A stretch of 64,000 bases of DNA from Acidovorax sp. A79 (GCF_041154505.1 NZ_AP028672.1:434001-498000), one strand, 5' to 3'; numbered from the stretch's first letter, positions 34,983-44,917 are shown. Program-made: numbers and translations. Notes: generated by a model from the sequence alone, not told the origin.

Positions 34983-35912
34983 TCATGTCTTCACTAACTT
35001 GAAGCTGATCTGGTATCGAAAAAACTGAATAGTAGGAGTCACGGCTAAGGCTCGCCGGATGCGCAAATCGTCTTCCAGCGCGATGATGACGCCGCGCACA
35101 GCCTGGTTGGGCTCTGCAAGGTCTTCCTTCACAAAGCCCATGTAGCGCAACACTTGGCCTACCACCACGTCGCTGGCCTTGCCTCTCTTCAGTTCCACAA
35201 CTAAAAGTTCAGACTTGTCCTTCTTAACCGCCAGCAAATCCATCGGGCCGGTGTCAGTAGGGTATTGCTGCCCAACGGGTTCACCGTCTTCAGCATATAT
35301 GTCGTAGTCCTTGCCCAGCTCGGTCTGTGCCCAGTTCCTGACTAGAAAATCTTCTAGGTGCTTCTCCATAGCGAAGGCTGCAGCATCTTCTACATCAGGG
35401 TCGGACGCGACAAGCACCGGATCGTTGAGTTGAACACCCAGCAATTTCTCAATCTCAACAGCATGGGGGGTAATCGTGCTGACCGTGCCGATTGAGCCAG
35501 TGGAGTTCTTCAACGCATCGCTCATGTCGTCACGCAGGATGGTCTGAGCTAGCCAGTTAACGCTGCGGCGATGCGGTAGGGGTTGACCCGGAACATAGAA
35601 ATAGTCGCTCGCCACCTCGCCTACGAAGTAAGTGCCCGATCCATTGGGACACAGCACCATGTCTCCTTTTTGAATACCCTTAGCGACCGTCCATAGTGCG
35701 CCACAAGCAAGGCCCGCCCCAATCATCGATTTTTCAGGATGGGCATCCAAGAAAATCGGACGGTACTTTTGGTTAAAGTCTCGCCAGTTGTCGAACAAGT
35801 CGGCACTCAGGTCCTGAGCTATCTGGTAATCCGCGCCAATGAATCCCTGTTCACGGCAAAGCGCTGCATAAGCGCTTTTGGCACCAAGCATCACTCGAAA
35901 ATAGTTCTTCAT
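34983..35912 (-). CDS. PD-(D/E)XK nuclease (NucS/DUF91-like) with PUA/EVE-like N-terminus
   Basis: 309 residues. The C-terminal half has a clear nuclease core: Asp225 (TGPMDLLAV), Glu240-x-Lys242 (LLVVELKRG) and QVLRYMGF with Gln253, matching the NucS/DUF91 arrangement. The N-terminal half contains LWTVAKGIQKGDMVLCPNGSGTYFVGEV followed by DYFYVPGQPLPHRRSVNW. This looks like the small beta barrel (PUA/EVE-like) that reads modified bases in type IV restriction enzymes. The gene follows the YgjP-type gene by 42 bases in the type I locus. A modification-dependent or accessory nuclease is the best inference. Confidence 0.75.
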   Translation of the reverse strand: MKNYFRVMLGAKSAYAALCREQGFIGADYQIAQDLSADLFDNWRDFNQKYRPIFLDAHPEKSMIGAGLACGALWTVAKGIQKGDMVLCPNGSGTYFVGEVASDYFYVPGQPLPHRRSVNWLAQTILRDDMSDALKNSTGSIGTVSTITPHAVEIEKLLGVQLNDPVLVASDPDVEDAAAFAMEKHLEDFLVRNWAQTELGKDYDIYAEDGEPVGQQYPTDTGPMDLLAVKKDKSELLVVELKRGKASDVVVGQVLRYMGFVKEDLAEPNQAVRGVIIALEDDLRIRRALAVTPTIQFFRYQISFKLVKT

Positions 35913-35954
35913 GTCTTCGGTCTCGATTTAGTGAGTCATAGGGGGCAGACTAGC

Positions 35955-36671
35955 TCAATAATCCCAGTCCTCGTGTCGGACTGGCAGGTTATTCAACTCA
36001 TCCCGATAGTGCTGCCACTTGGGCATGAACAGATTCATCACCGATACAAACCGGGCGTTGTGGCTGGGCTCGATCAAGTGCGCGAGTTCATGCACCACGA
36101 TGTACTCCAGGCACTCCGGTGGTTTCTTGGCCAAGTCGGTGTTCAGGCGGATGGCGCGGCTGGTGGGGTTGCAACTGCCCCACTTGGTTTTCATGCGCTG
36201 CACGAAGACTTTGGATGACTTCACGTTCATCAAGGCCTCCCACTTTTTCAGCAGCGGTGGCACGGCCGTTTTGACTTGTTCCCGGTACCAAGCGTCCAGC
36301 AGTTCTTCGCGCCGCTCTGTGGTGGTGCCGGGGCGCACTGAAAGCACGATGCGGTTGTGCTGGCGGTCAATACTGGGTGCGGCGTCGCGCTCCAACACCG
36401 TCAGCAGATAGCGCTTGCCCCACAGGTAGTGGCTCTCACGGTCGATGTAGTCGCGGGGCGATTCGCGCTCCTGTGCCTGCACTTTGCGCTGCTGCCCTTT
36501 GATCCATGGCAGCTTAGAAATAGCGAACACGCGAATGGTGTCCAGCGCCATGTGTTCTGGCGCAGAAATCCGCACCCGGCCAGTTGGTGGGTACACGCTC
36601 AAGTGCACATGCTTGATGCGTTTTCTGACCACATCGGCAGGGATGCCGCCCAAGTCGATGGTCTCAAGCAT
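35955..36671 (-). CDS. YgjP/DUF45-type zinc metallopeptidase
   Basis: 238 residues. The DUF45 signature is complete: KTKWGSCN (161-168) and the zinc site HELAH (194-198) followed by PSHNARFVSVMNLFMPKW, which supplies the third ligand region. The N-terminal half is the usual beta-rich domain. No signal peptide, so cytoplasmic. Its ATG overlaps the stop of hsdR by one base (TGATG), giving coupled translation. Such peptidases are frequent partners of type I restriction genes, perhaps limiting HsdR activity; that role is inferred from the association. Confidence 0.88.
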   Translation of the reverse strand: MLETIDLGGIPADVVRKRIKHVHLSVYPPTGRVRISAPEHMALDTIRVFAISKLPWIKGQQRKVQAQERESPRDYIDRESHYLWGKRYLLTVLERDAAPSIDRQHNRIVLSVRPGTTTERREELLDAWYREQVKTAVPPLLKKWEALMNVKSSKVFVQRMKTKWGSCNPTSRAIRLNTDLAKKPPECLEYIVVHELAHLIEPSHNARFVSVMNLFMPKWQHYRDELNNLPVRHEDWDY

Positions 36672-39600
36672 CAGTATTCCGGCTGTGCGTAGATGATCAG
36701 GAACAGGCGCTCCACTTCATCCACGTCTTTGAGCAAGTCGTACAGTGCACGCTTGATCACCAGCTCTTTGGCCTGTACGCCGCGCCAACCATCAGGTCGG
36801 GCCAGCTTGACCGCCTTGTCGATCTTCAGGACAAGCTCTACTGCCGGGTCTTCCTCACTGTCAGCACTGCCGTACGGGTCGTCTGCATCACTAACTGGGG
36901 CCACGCTAAGCACTGGCGAATTTTTGATGTTGTTGAAGACGGCCCGCTTGCCCGGTGAGTCCAGCTTGACCGGCGTGTCTTCCGCCTTGCCCGCCTGCAC
37001 CTTGGTGGCAATGTCGGCGATGCGTTGCAGATACTCTTCGTACTCTATGGCCCGGTCTTTGCGCAGCTTGATGATTTCGTCCAGCAGCGCCGACATTTTT
37101 TCAAAGTAGGCCGGGTCGGTCAGGTGCTCTTTGATGATCTTGCTGCGGACGTTGTTCTCAATGGTCTCGGCAATCGCCTGCTGATTGCCTTGCATATCGG
37201 CCAGCTTCTTGGCAATGGCATCGGCAATGCCAGTCTTCACGATCAGCTCCAGCAGACCGATGCCGTCAAATGGAGAAATCTTGCGCGGCTCGCTGGCTTC
37301 GATGTACGTGTCGATCAGATGCCGCATGTCCGCCTCGAACGGCTTCAGGTCCAGCGTTTCGCCGCTGGCCTTGCGGATGATCTCGCGGATGGCGAGGTAC
37401 TGGTCCAGCTTGGTCTTGATGGCTTTGGCGTCGGCTTCGCTGTACCCGGCAGGGGCCATTTCGTCGGCCACATTGGCATAGGCGCGCAGCAGCGCCACCA
37501 CGCCCTTGTAGAAAGCCACGCGCTGCGGCTCATGGGTCTTCAAGTCGTCGGCAATCTCGGTATTGCCGCAGAAGTAGTGGATGTGCTCCAGCTCCCCCTT
37601 GGGTGGGAGCACCGGCTCGCACAGCAAGAACATGGCTTCCAGAGCGTTGTCCAGCCGCTCCCGGCCCAGTGTCAGCCGGTCTTGCAACATCACTTCGGGG
37701 TCGGCACCGCCCGCGCTGTGGTCGATTTCCGAGGTGTACACCGCAATGGCGTTTTCCACCTTCTTGAACAAGTCCTTGTAATCAACGATGTAGCCAAAGT
37801 CCTTGTCTTCACCATCGAGCCGGTTGGTTCGGCAGATGGCCTGGAACAAGCCGTGGTCTTGCATGGACTTGTCGATGTACAGGTACGAGCACGGCGGCGC
37901 ATCAAAGCCGGTCAGCAGCTTGTCCACCACCACCAGCAAGCGCATGTTGGACGGTTGCTTGATGAAGAGCGCCTTGGCCTCATCTTCGTAGGTTTCGGTT
38001 TTGGACTTGCCTGGTTTGGCCTGCACATTGGCCAGCAGGTCGGTGTAGGTGTTGTAGATGAACTGCTTGTCAGTCTCAGTATTGGCACCGATCTCTTCCA
38101 ACGTCACGTCCTTGGCCTGCGGGTTGTACGAGGTGATGACCGCGCACCGGCCTTTGAACAGCGTCTTCTGGAACAGCGTGAAGTATTTGCACGCCTCGTA
38201 GATGCTGGACGCCACCAAGATGGCATTGCCCCGTTCGCTGGACAGGCGGGGTTTGACGCTGAAGTCAAAAATAATGTCGGCCACTACCCGGTCCATACGG
38301 GCCTTGGAGCTGAGCACGTTTTGCATCGTGCCCCATTGCTTTTTTAGCTCTTGCTTTTGCCAGTCATTCAGGCCCTTGGTTTTGGCGTCAAACCACTGGT
38401 CAATCTTGTCTTGTGAACCCAGTTTCTGGTCAATGTCACGGGCCTCATACACCAAGTCCAACACCACCCCATCTTCCACCGCTTCGCTGAATTTGTAGGT
38501 GTGGATATAGCCGCCAAACACTTCCAGGCTAGTGGCCTTGTCTTTCTTGAGCAGGGGTGTGCCGGTAAAGCCGATGAACACGGCGTTCGGCATTAACGCC
38601 TTCATCACCCGGTTGAGCTTGCCCCCCTGTGTGCGGTGGCACTCATCCACAAATACGAACACCTCGCCCACCGTAGTGCTGGGCTGGGCCTGCAGGTCTT
38701 TGATGAAGGCATCAAAGTCTGCATCGGCATTCTTGGCCGTCACGCCAAACTTGTGCACCAGCGAACACAGCAGCCGGGGCGTGGCCTGACTCAGTTGGCT
38801 CATCAGGTCCCGCCCGCTGCTGGTACGGCAAATGGTCTCGCCAGCGTCGGTGAACACCCGTTCGATCTGCTTATCCAGCTCGTCACGGTCGGTGATGATC
38901 GCCACCCGCGCCTGTGGGTTGTTCTCCAGAATCCACTTGGCCAGCAGCACCATTAAGATGCTTTTACCCGCCCCCTGTGTGTGCCAGATGATGCCGCCCT
39001 TGCGCTGCTTCACATGCTCTTGCGCGGCCTTGATGCCGAAATACTGGTGCACGCGGGGCAGCTTTTTGATTCCGCTCTCAAACAGCACAAAGTCGTGCAT
39101 CAACTCAATGATGCGGACCTTGTTGCACATCTTCAGCAGGTACTTGTCCAGCTTAAAACGGCTGTTGTCTGCCTCGTCTTCCTTCCAGGTCAGAAAGAAC
39201 TTTGCGGGTGTGCCGATGGTGCCGTATTGCATGCCTTCGGAATCGTTGCCCGCCATGATCAACTGCACGGTGCTGAAGAACCATGCGTTGAAATCGGGCT
39301 GCTGATTCGACAAGCTTTGCCGGATTCCATCGCCAATGCTGACCCGGCTGTTTTTGAGTTCCAGCACGCCAATGGCAATGCCATTAACGTACAGCACCAA
39401 GTCGGGCCGCCGCTGCTGTTTGCCTTTGAGGGTGACTTCTTCGGCAATGGCAAAGTGGTTGTTGATGGCCTCTTTCCAGTTGATCAGGTGCACCGTTTCC
39501 GTCGCCTTGCCCGCCTCAGTCTTCACCGGCACGCCGTAGCGCAGCAACTGGTACACGGCCTGGTTGTTGCCGTACAGGCTGCGCTCGGGGTGGTTGGCTT

Positions 39601-39805
39601 CGGTGCGCAGCTTGTGCAGTGCCGTGCTGATCTGCTGTGGGGTGTAGCCCGCGCTGGTCAGGTACTCGGTCAGCAAGCCCTCTTCGATATTGCTGTTATC
39701 AGCGCGGTCGGCCCAGTCGCCCAGGTAGCGGTAACCCAACTCGTCGCAGAACAGTTTGACCACGCGGTTTTGCGTTGCACGCTCAGACCTGCCAATGTCG
39801 TTCAT
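36671..39805 (-). CDS. hsdR: Type I restriction enzyme, R (HsdR) subunit
   Basis: 1044 residues, normal for HsdR. The N-terminal nuclease domain has Asp135 (RRPDLVLYVNG) and Glu149-x-Lys151 (VLELKNS). The SF2 translocase has Walker A TQGAGKS (276-282), DECH (387-390), FIGFTGTPLL (motif III region) and a helicase C domain (LLTGFDAP, QAICRTNR). The C-terminal helical part binds the methylase core. It cleaves unmodified DNA after ATP-driven translocation, in complex with HsdM and HsdS. It lies downstream of hsdM-hsdS on the same strand, separated by a decayed small frame. Confidence 0.97.
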   Translation of the reverse strand: MNDIGRSERATQNRVVKLFCDELGYRYLGDWADRADNSNIEEGLLTEYLTSAGYTPQQISTALHKLRTEANHPERSLYGNNQAVYQLLRYGVPVKTEAGKATETVHLINWKEAINNHFAIAEEVTLKGKQQRRPDLVLYVNGIAIGVLELKNSRVSIGDGIRQSLSNQQPDFNAWFFSTVQLIMAGNDSEGMQYGTIGTPAKFFLTWKEDEADNSRFKLDKYLLKMCNKVRIIELMHDFVLFESGIKKLPRVHQYFGIKAAQEHVKQRKGGIIWHTQGAGKSILMVLLAKWILENNPQARVAIITDRDELDKQIERVFTDAGETICRTSSGRDLMSQLSQATPRLLCSLVHKFGVTAKNADADFDAFIKDLQAQPSTTVGEVFVFVDECHRTQGGKLNRVMKALMPNAVFIGFTGTPLLKKDKATSLEVFGGYIHTYKFSEAVEDGVVLDLVYEARDIDQKLGSQDKIDQWFDAKTKGLNDWQKQELKKQWGTMQNVLSSKARMDRVVADIIFDFSVKPRLSSERGNAILVASSIYEACKYFTLFQKTLFKGRCAVITSYNPQAKDVTLEEIGANTETDKQFIYNTYTDLLANVQAKPGKSKTETYEDEAKALFIKQPSNMRLLVVVDKLLTGFDAPPCSYLYIDKSMQDHGLFQAICRTNRLDGEDKDFGYIVDYKDLFKKVENAIAVYTSEIDHSAGGADPEVMLQDRLTLGRERLDNALEAMFLLCEPVLPPKGELEHIHYFCGNTEIADDLKTHEPQRVAFYKGVVALLRAYANVADEMAPAGYSEADAKAIKTKLDQYLAIREIIRKASGETLDLKPFEADMRHLIDTYIEASEPRKISPFDGIGLLELIVKTGIADAIAKKLADMQGNQQAIAETIENNVRSKIIKEHLTDPAYFEKMSALLDEIIKLRKDRAIEYEEYLQRIADIATKVQAGKAEDTPVKLDSPGKRAVFNNIKNSPVLSVAPVSDADDPYGSADSEEDPAVELVLKIDKAVKLARPDGWRGVQAKELVIKRALYDLLKDVDEVERLFLIIYAQPEY

Positions 39806-39835
39806 ATGGATGTTTTCTCCCTCTCCGCAAAATCA

Positions 39836-40055
39836 CTAACCAGCCACCGCCACCGGCTTGGCGATGGTGCGAATCACCCGCGCCGTGCCATCAGCGTGGG
39901 ACTCGATCAACTGCCCCATTGCGAGCCTCCACCACCTTGCCGCTTATGGCCAGCGCCTGCCTGCGCGCCCGCCGCACCGCGATGTGCGCCAGCGTGGGGA
40001 TGAGTGCTTCCATACGCTGCATGGATTCTTCGCTCATTGCGGTTCTTGGCGTCAT
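39836..40055 (-). pseudogene. Small frameshifted gene between hsdS and hsdR
   Basis: One frame reads MTPRTAMSEESMQRMEALIPTLAHIAVRRARRQALAISGKVVEARNG. From the same spot a second frame continues MGQLIESHADGTARVIRTIAKPVAVAG to a stop at 39836. Together they read as one sensible basic protein of about 70 residues broken by a single frameshift near 39920. The family is not known to me. If not real it would just be a spacer; codon usage in both halves looks like coding sequence. Confidence 0.4.
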
Positions 40056-40127
40056 GGGGCGATGCAAAAGGTATGTGATCAAAACGGCCTCTGGCGCTTA
40101 TCTATAAAGCACAAGCAGCTACGAAAT

Positions 40128-41318
40128 TCATAGCAAACGACTCCGGCCGGTCAGCAACTCCTGCATCATGCCCTGCTTGATCTGCCGGGCCTTCGCGAGA
40201 CGGGACTCTAGCGCGGCGAGTTCGGCGTCCATGTCGCTGAGGACTGCGGCGATGGCTGTTTGTTCGTCAAAGGTCGGGGGCATCGTTATCTCGAAATCCA
40301 AGAAAGTTGGAAGTCGCAACGAATCCACTGTAGCCTTTACCGAGTTCTCCATGGCATGCGCACCGAATTTGGTTGCCATATAGAAGTAGACAAATTTCCC
40401 TGATGTGTCACTTGAGAAGCGGGTGATAGCGTAAACGCGCTGGTGAACGTCAAATTTTCCGAAGACGTAGTGAAATATGCTGCCGATGCCTCCCTCGCCT
40501 GGAATGAGGATAGCTTCACAATCATGGGAAAAGCTATTGATTCGCTCAACCGTCGATGACCGCACGAAAAATGGATAGGCACCGTCTTCGACTTTGTCTT
40601 GGTTATTGCGAGCACCAGTTTTGATGTTTGCAATTTCCCCCAAACGCTTCAGCACCCACTCCCCACTAAACCCCGAAAGCCGCCGCTTTCCGGTGAGCAA
40701 TTCCTGCATAGCGCCTTGTTTGATTTGACGCTTTTTGGCGATGAGTTGATCCAGGGATTCAATGAGGGCATCGGTATCGCTCAAGGCTTCGGCGATGGCT
40801 TGCTGTTCGGCTACTGGAGGTGTTTGAATAAGCAAACCGCTCAAGGTTGCTTGATTCAAATTAATCATCGTCGATCCGACTGACGTTTCTTCAATCGCAG
40901 AAACAATCGATGGACTCGAAAGAATGCGCTGAATGAAGTCAGCGTCAATGTTTTTCGCTGGGCGAACAAGCATTGAGCCCGTACCACAAAGCCAGCCACG
41001 ATGCTCTTCACGTACAACAGCACAGCGACCCATATCGCCGCGCCGACCGATGATGACTTCCCCAGGCTTAACTCTGAAATCTGAAAGAGTCTTCGCGGCC
41101 TGTTCGCTGATGGTCATAGACTGCGTTGGAACTATATGGCCATCAATGATGTGCATCGGATTTACGACAGGCACTCCGTTGGAGGTGTAGTCTGATTTAT
41201 GCAGCGCACTTCCAAAAGGACCGGTACGAAAAGTAGCTAAATCGCCAAGCTTTCGTAACTCCCAATCTTCTGGAATTACCCCTACTTCAGTCTGCTTGTA
41301 CCCCGGCTTCAGTTCCAT
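40128..41318 (-). CDS. hsdS: Type I restriction enzyme, specificity (HsdS) subunit
   Basis: 396 residues with the standard two-fold layout: target-recognition domain 1 (start GVIPEDWELRKLGDLATFRTG), central conserved helix (DQLIAKKRQIKQGAMQELLTG), domain 2 (LKRLGEIANIKTGARN...) and C-terminal conserved helix (SRLAKARQIKQGMMQELLTG). The two helix repeats are homologous, allowing domain shuffling. It determines the split DNA target of both methylation and cleavage. It overlaps the 3' end of hsdM by 10 bases. Both recognition domains appear intact; the target sequence cannot be read from the protein. Confidence 0.95.
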   Translation of the reverse strand: MELKPGYKQTEVGVIPEDWELRKLGDLATFRTGPFGSALHKSDYTSNGVPVVNPMHIIDGHIVPTQSMTISEQAAKTLSDFRVKPGEVIIGRRGDMGRCAVVREEHRGWLCGTGSMLVRPAKNIDADFIQRILSSPSIVSAIEETSVGSTMINLNQATLSGLLIQTPPVAEQQAIAEALSDTDALIESLDQLIAKKRQIKQGAMQELLTGKRRLSGFSGEWVLKRLGEIANIKTGARNNQDKVEDGAYPFFVRSSTVERINSFSHDCEAILIPGEGGIGSIFHYVFGKFDVHQRVYAITRFSSDTSGKFVYFYMATKFGAHAMENSVKATVDSLRLPTFLDFEITMPPTFDEQTAIAAVLSDMDAELAALESRLAKARQIKQGMMQELLTGRSRLL

Positions 41319-43735
41319 ACAAACCCCATCTTCGCCAGATGCTGGTTTACCTTGGCCTCCAGTTCAGCCACTCGACTGGCCATCTGCGGCATGGGCGTGT
41401 CATAGCGGTCCGCCAGTTCCTTCACCCGCTGCGTCAGCGCCTGACTAATGCGGTCCATCTCGCCATGGATGGAGGTGCTCAGCGCAGCCAGCCATTTGTC
41501 GTCCACCACCAGCGTCTTGGCGTCCGCTTCGCTCAGTTGGGGGTAATGGGCGTAGGCCTTGGCGTCGAGCGCAGCCTCGGTATCTTTGAGTCGCTTCTTC
41601 AACTCCGCCTCTTCCTTGGCGAGCTTGAGCCAGCGGTTCAGCACTTCCGCTTCTTCCTTGGCGTCCGCGTCGCCGCGGATTTCGCGCAGCCGGTCGGTCA
41701 CGCTGGCCTTGTTGATCTTGTCGAAGCCTGAGAATGCCGCATCGTCTCCGCTGTGCTCATCTTCCAGTTCGGTGAGTTGGGCTGTGATGCTGTCGAGGCT
41801 GGCCGTCAACTCATCGATGGCGGCTTGGTCTTTGGCAAAGTAGCGCGCCACGATCAGCGCCTTGGGCACCAAGTCACAGGCCCAGCCTTTGTCCACGGTT
41901 TTGGTGACTTTGCCATCCTTGTTCTTCTTGACTTCAATCACCCGGTAGGTTTCTGCCTTCCAGCCATCGGCGGCAATCAGATAGGCATCGTCCTGCATGG
42001 CGGTGGCCCAGTAGTCCATAAGGTGCTGGTACACGGCATATTCGTCGATGAGCGGCTGGCCGGTGTAGTGGGCGAGCAGGTTTTCTGACAGTTCGACAAT
42101 CAGGTGCTTGGGGTGGAAACCGGGCTGCAGGGCTTTGAGTCTGGGGGCTGTTTGCTGCTGCCAGCCATCAAACAAGGCGTTCATGCGGCCAATGAAGGCG
42201 GCGAACTCAGGGTGTTCGTAAGTGGTGCTTCTGATCGCGGTCTTGTCCACGGTAAGCGACAAATAGCCAGGGCGCAGTGTGGTGAACAACGATTGGCGCA
42301 GGCCTGGGCACACGGCCCAATAGTGTTGCAGTGCGTTCACATCAGACTCAGGAATGCCGCCTTGCAGGTGGCCCGCAATGTCTTGCAAGTCTTCGGCCAC
42401 GCTGCTGTCGATGTAGCGCGGCAGGTTCAGGTTGAATTCGTTTTTCTCGATCTCTTCCAGGCCTACCATGCGGGCCAGCTTGGGCACGTCGGTTTGCTTG
42501 GTGAACACGTCCACGATTTTGTGAATGTCTTGCTCACGCAGGCGGTTTTTGGGGCCGTCTTTCATGTAGCCGCTGCTGGCGTCCAGCATGAAGATGCCTT
42601 TGCGTGCATGCGCGTCTTCTTTGTCGATGACGATGATGCAGGCCGGTATGCCAGTGCCATAAAACAGATTAGCAGGCAGGCCGATGATGCCTTTGATGTA
42701 GCCGTGGCGGATCAAATTCGTGCGAATGTCGGCCTCGGCATTGCCACGGAACAACACGCCGTGCGGCAAGATGCACGCGGCTTTGCCAGTGCTTTTGAGC
42801 GAGCGAATGATGTGCAGCAGATAGGCAAAGTCGCCCTGTTTGGTGGGTGGCACACCGAAGGTTTTAAACCGGCCGTAGGGGTCGTGCAGCGGGTCGAGGC
42901 CGGTGCTCCAGCGCTTGTCAGAGAACGGCGGATTAGCCACCACGTAGTCAAAGGTCTTGAGCACGTCTTGGCCGTTCAGGTCGGCTTTGAACTTGGGGTC
43001 TGCCAACGTGTTGCCCTGCCGGATTTCTGCCGTGGGGTTGTCGTGCAAGATCATGTTCATGCGCGCCAAGCCGCTGGTGGCCGAGTCTTTTTCTTGACCG
43101 TAGAGCGTGACTTTGGCCGATGCTTCGTCGCCCACTTTCAGCAAAAGCGATCCCGATCCACAAGTCGGGTCGTAAACGGTGGTGGCGCTGGTGGTGTGTG
43201 CACCACCGATGCCAATGATCTTGGCCATGATGCGGCTGACTTCGGCGGGGGTGTAGAACTGGCCTTTGCTTTTGCCACTTTCCGTGGCGAAGTGGCGCAT
43301 CAAATACTCATATGCATCGCCCAGAATATCGTCGCCATCCGCGCGATTCTTGGAGAAGTCCAGCGCCGGGTTTTCAAACGTGGCGATGAGGTTGGTGAGC
43401 CGGTCCACCATCTCTTTGCCGGTGCCAAGCTTGGTGGCGTCGTTGAAGTCTGGCATGTCGGCCAGCTTGTTGGCAGCAGCCAATGGGCCGACTATTTTTT
43501 TGTTGATCTGGTCACCAATGTCTGTGGTGCCCTTGAGCGCCACCATGTCGGCAAAGCTGGCACCAGCCGGAATGGTGATGGGAGCGAAGGGCTGTCCGGC
43601 GTACTTGTCGCTGACGTATTTGATGAACAACAGCACCAGCACATAGTCTTTGTACTGGCTGGCATCCATGCCGCCGCGCAGTTCGTCACACGATGACCAG
43701 AGAGAAGAGTAAAGCTCGGATTTCTTGATTGCCAT
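41309..43735 (-). CDS. hsdM: Type I restriction enzyme, methyltransferase (HsdM) subunit
   Basis: 808 residues from MAIKKSELYSSLW (43735). An in-frame ATG at 43900 adds sequence unlike the family. N-terminal HsdM_N helices, then N6-adenine methyltransferase motif I DPTCGSGSLLLK (about residue 190) and catalytic motif IV ANPPF (about 270). Longer than the classic ~520-residue HsdM because of a ~300-residue helical C-terminal extension (coiled-coil-rich, KEEAEVLNRWLKLAKEEAELKKR), as seen in a known subset. It methylates the HsdS-specified target using S-adenosylmethionine. First gene of the minus-strand restriction operon. Confidence 0.96.
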   Translation of the reverse strand: MAIKKSELYSSLWSSCDELRGGMDASQYKDYVLVLLFIKYVSDKYAGQPFAPITIPAGASFADMVALKGTTDIGDQINKKIVGPLAAANKLADMPDFNDATKLGTGKEMVDRLTNLIATFENPALDFSKNRADGDDILGDAYEYLMRHFATESGKSKGQFYTPAEVSRIMAKIIGIGGAHTTSATTVYDPTCGSGSLLLKVGDEASAKVTLYGQEKDSATSGLARMNMILHDNPTAEIRQGNTLADPKFKADLNGQDVLKTFDYVVANPPFSDKRWSTGLDPLHDPYGRFKTFGVPPTKQGDFAYLLHIIRSLKSTGKAACILPHGVLFRGNAEADIRTNLIRHGYIKGIIGLPANLFYGTGIPACIIVIDKEDAHARKGIFMLDASSGYMKDGPKNRLREQDIHKIVDVFTKQTDVPKLARMVGLEEIEKNEFNLNLPRYIDSSVAEDLQDIAGHLQGGIPESDVNALQHYWAVCPGLRQSLFTTLRPGYLSLTVDKTAIRSTTYEHPEFAAFIGRMNALFDGWQQQTAPRLKALQPGFHPKHLIVELSENLLAHYTGQPLIDEYAVYQHLMDYWATAMQDDAYLIAADGWKAETYRVIEVKKNKDGKVTKTVDKGWACDLVPKALIVARYFAKDQAAIDELTASLDSITAQLTELEDEHSGDDAAFSGFDKINKASVTDRLREIRGDADAKEEAEVLNRWLKLAKEEAELKKRLKDTEAALDAKAYAHYPQLSEADAKTLVVDDKWLAALSTSIHGEMDRISQALTQRVKELADRYDTPMPQMASRVAELEAKVNQHLAKMGFVWN

Positions 43736-44227
43736 GGGGCGTCGCAGATTTTTACGTAACCGACGATTGTGGACGACGGCGGCAGTGGTTGAGACTGACA
43801 CGCGGCAAGTTCGTCCAGATCGGAGAATTGCACAAAATTTAAGCAAAAAGAGTGCGGTTTTTTGATGCAGCCGATGGTGTAGAAGGCACTGACTGGGCAC
43901 GAAATTCGGGTTTTCAGGGCTGTTTTATGACCAATTTGGTTGATTTTGCGCTAATTTTGCTCAAATTTCGAGCAATTATATTCAATTTGATATATAATTA
44001 TAAAAAATACGCTTTATCTTGAATAAAGCCAACTTGAGCGCAGTTGCCGTGCTTTTAAGCCAGTTTATGGCTTGTATTGCCGTGATTTTGTCGCCTCGCC
44101 ATGCTGCGTTCGCAGCCCCGGCTGAATGTTCTGTTCGGACTTATTCCAAGCAGTTTTTCCACGCCGTCGTAGCCACTTGTTGACCCGCTTGTCTAGGCGG
44201 TCGGCGTGCACACGTCCGGAGGGAATC
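43736..44227. promoter_or_regulatory. Divergent promoter region between the restriction operon and the peptidase cluster
   Basis: 492 bases separate the start of hsdM (minus) from the gene at 44228 (plus). The core at about 43930-44025 is strongly AT-rich (TTGATTTTGCGC, then TTTGATATATAATTATAAAAAA) and contains several possible -10 hexamers in both directions. No gene is supported here. Exact promoters could not be assigned. Confidence 0.5.
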
Positions 44228-44917
44228 ATGACCCACGAAGAAGCCACCTGCAATGCGGCCTTCCGTCGTCACCACATGGGCCGATTGCTGCATCGAATGG
44301 GGACACTGCTTCCGCACTGGCTGCACGGCACGGAGTTGGTGCGAGGATGCCGTGATCTGGAGCAACTGTGCTGGCGTGAGCTTGGGTACCCACGGCAGCC
44401 TGTGTTTGACGGTGATCTACCGACGTTTTTGATGGTGGATGCTGATGGTTATTCCGCCAATCTGTCGATGCCAACAGCCCCGGCAGAACTAGCTGCCCGG
44501 ATGGCTGCATTGGAGCTATCACCGCTGCCTCCATCCTCACTCGCTGGCAAGAATTTCATTGCGCTGGCTCGCCTGCTGAGCCTCACACAGTTCGAGTTGC
44601 AGTGGTTGCTTTGGTCCTACTGCATCCGACGCTTTGGGGGTGCGATCTTGCCAGCCGTCCCACTGCGCGACGGCCGGCATGGCTGTGAACTGCTGGCGCT
44701 ACTGGCCAACATGCCGATAGATGCAGTTCAAGATGCCGTGGCATCGCGCCGTTTGCACACCTGGAGCTTTCTCAACGGCATCAGTGCCGATGGAGAAATG
44801 CCCTCATTTCTGAGCGGATGGCTATCCGCTACTGACCAATTTGCGGACTGGATCGAGCAGCCATACGCCTCGGACTCTGATCTGCTGACCGCGCTTTGCC
44901 AAGCGCAAGTTTCGTAG
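44228..44917 (+). CDS. Hypothetical protein resembling the N-terminal part of an AAA+ ATPase family
   Basis: 229 residues from the ATG at 44228, which has GGAGGGAATC before it; an upstream in-frame ATG at 44126 lacks this. The region LARLLSLTQFELQWLLWSYCIRRFG ... ELLALLANMPIDAVQDAVASRRLHTWSFL ... GWLSATDQFADWI resembles the helical segment that precedes the ATPase core in a family of bacterial AAA+ proteins. No Walker A or B follows, because the gene ends there. It is the first gene of a plus-strand cluster. Either it is a stand-alone adaptor or a truncated gene. Confidence 0.6.
   Translation: MTHEEATCNAAFRRHHMGRLLHRMGTLLPHWLHGTELVRGCRDLEQLCWRELGYPRQPVFDGDLPTFLMVDADGYSANLSMPTAPAELAARMAALELSPLPPSSLAGKNFIALARLLSLTQFELQWLLWSYCIRRFGGAILPAVPLRDGRHGCELLALLANMPIDAVQDAVASRRLHTWSFLNGISADGEMPSFLSGWLSATDQFADWIEQPYASDSDLLTALCQAQVS

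Noticed and set aside
42104..43696. A 530-residue plus-strand frame opposite hsdM
   Set aside because: hsdM motifs are unambiguous on the other strand; the composition is typical of an antisense artefact.
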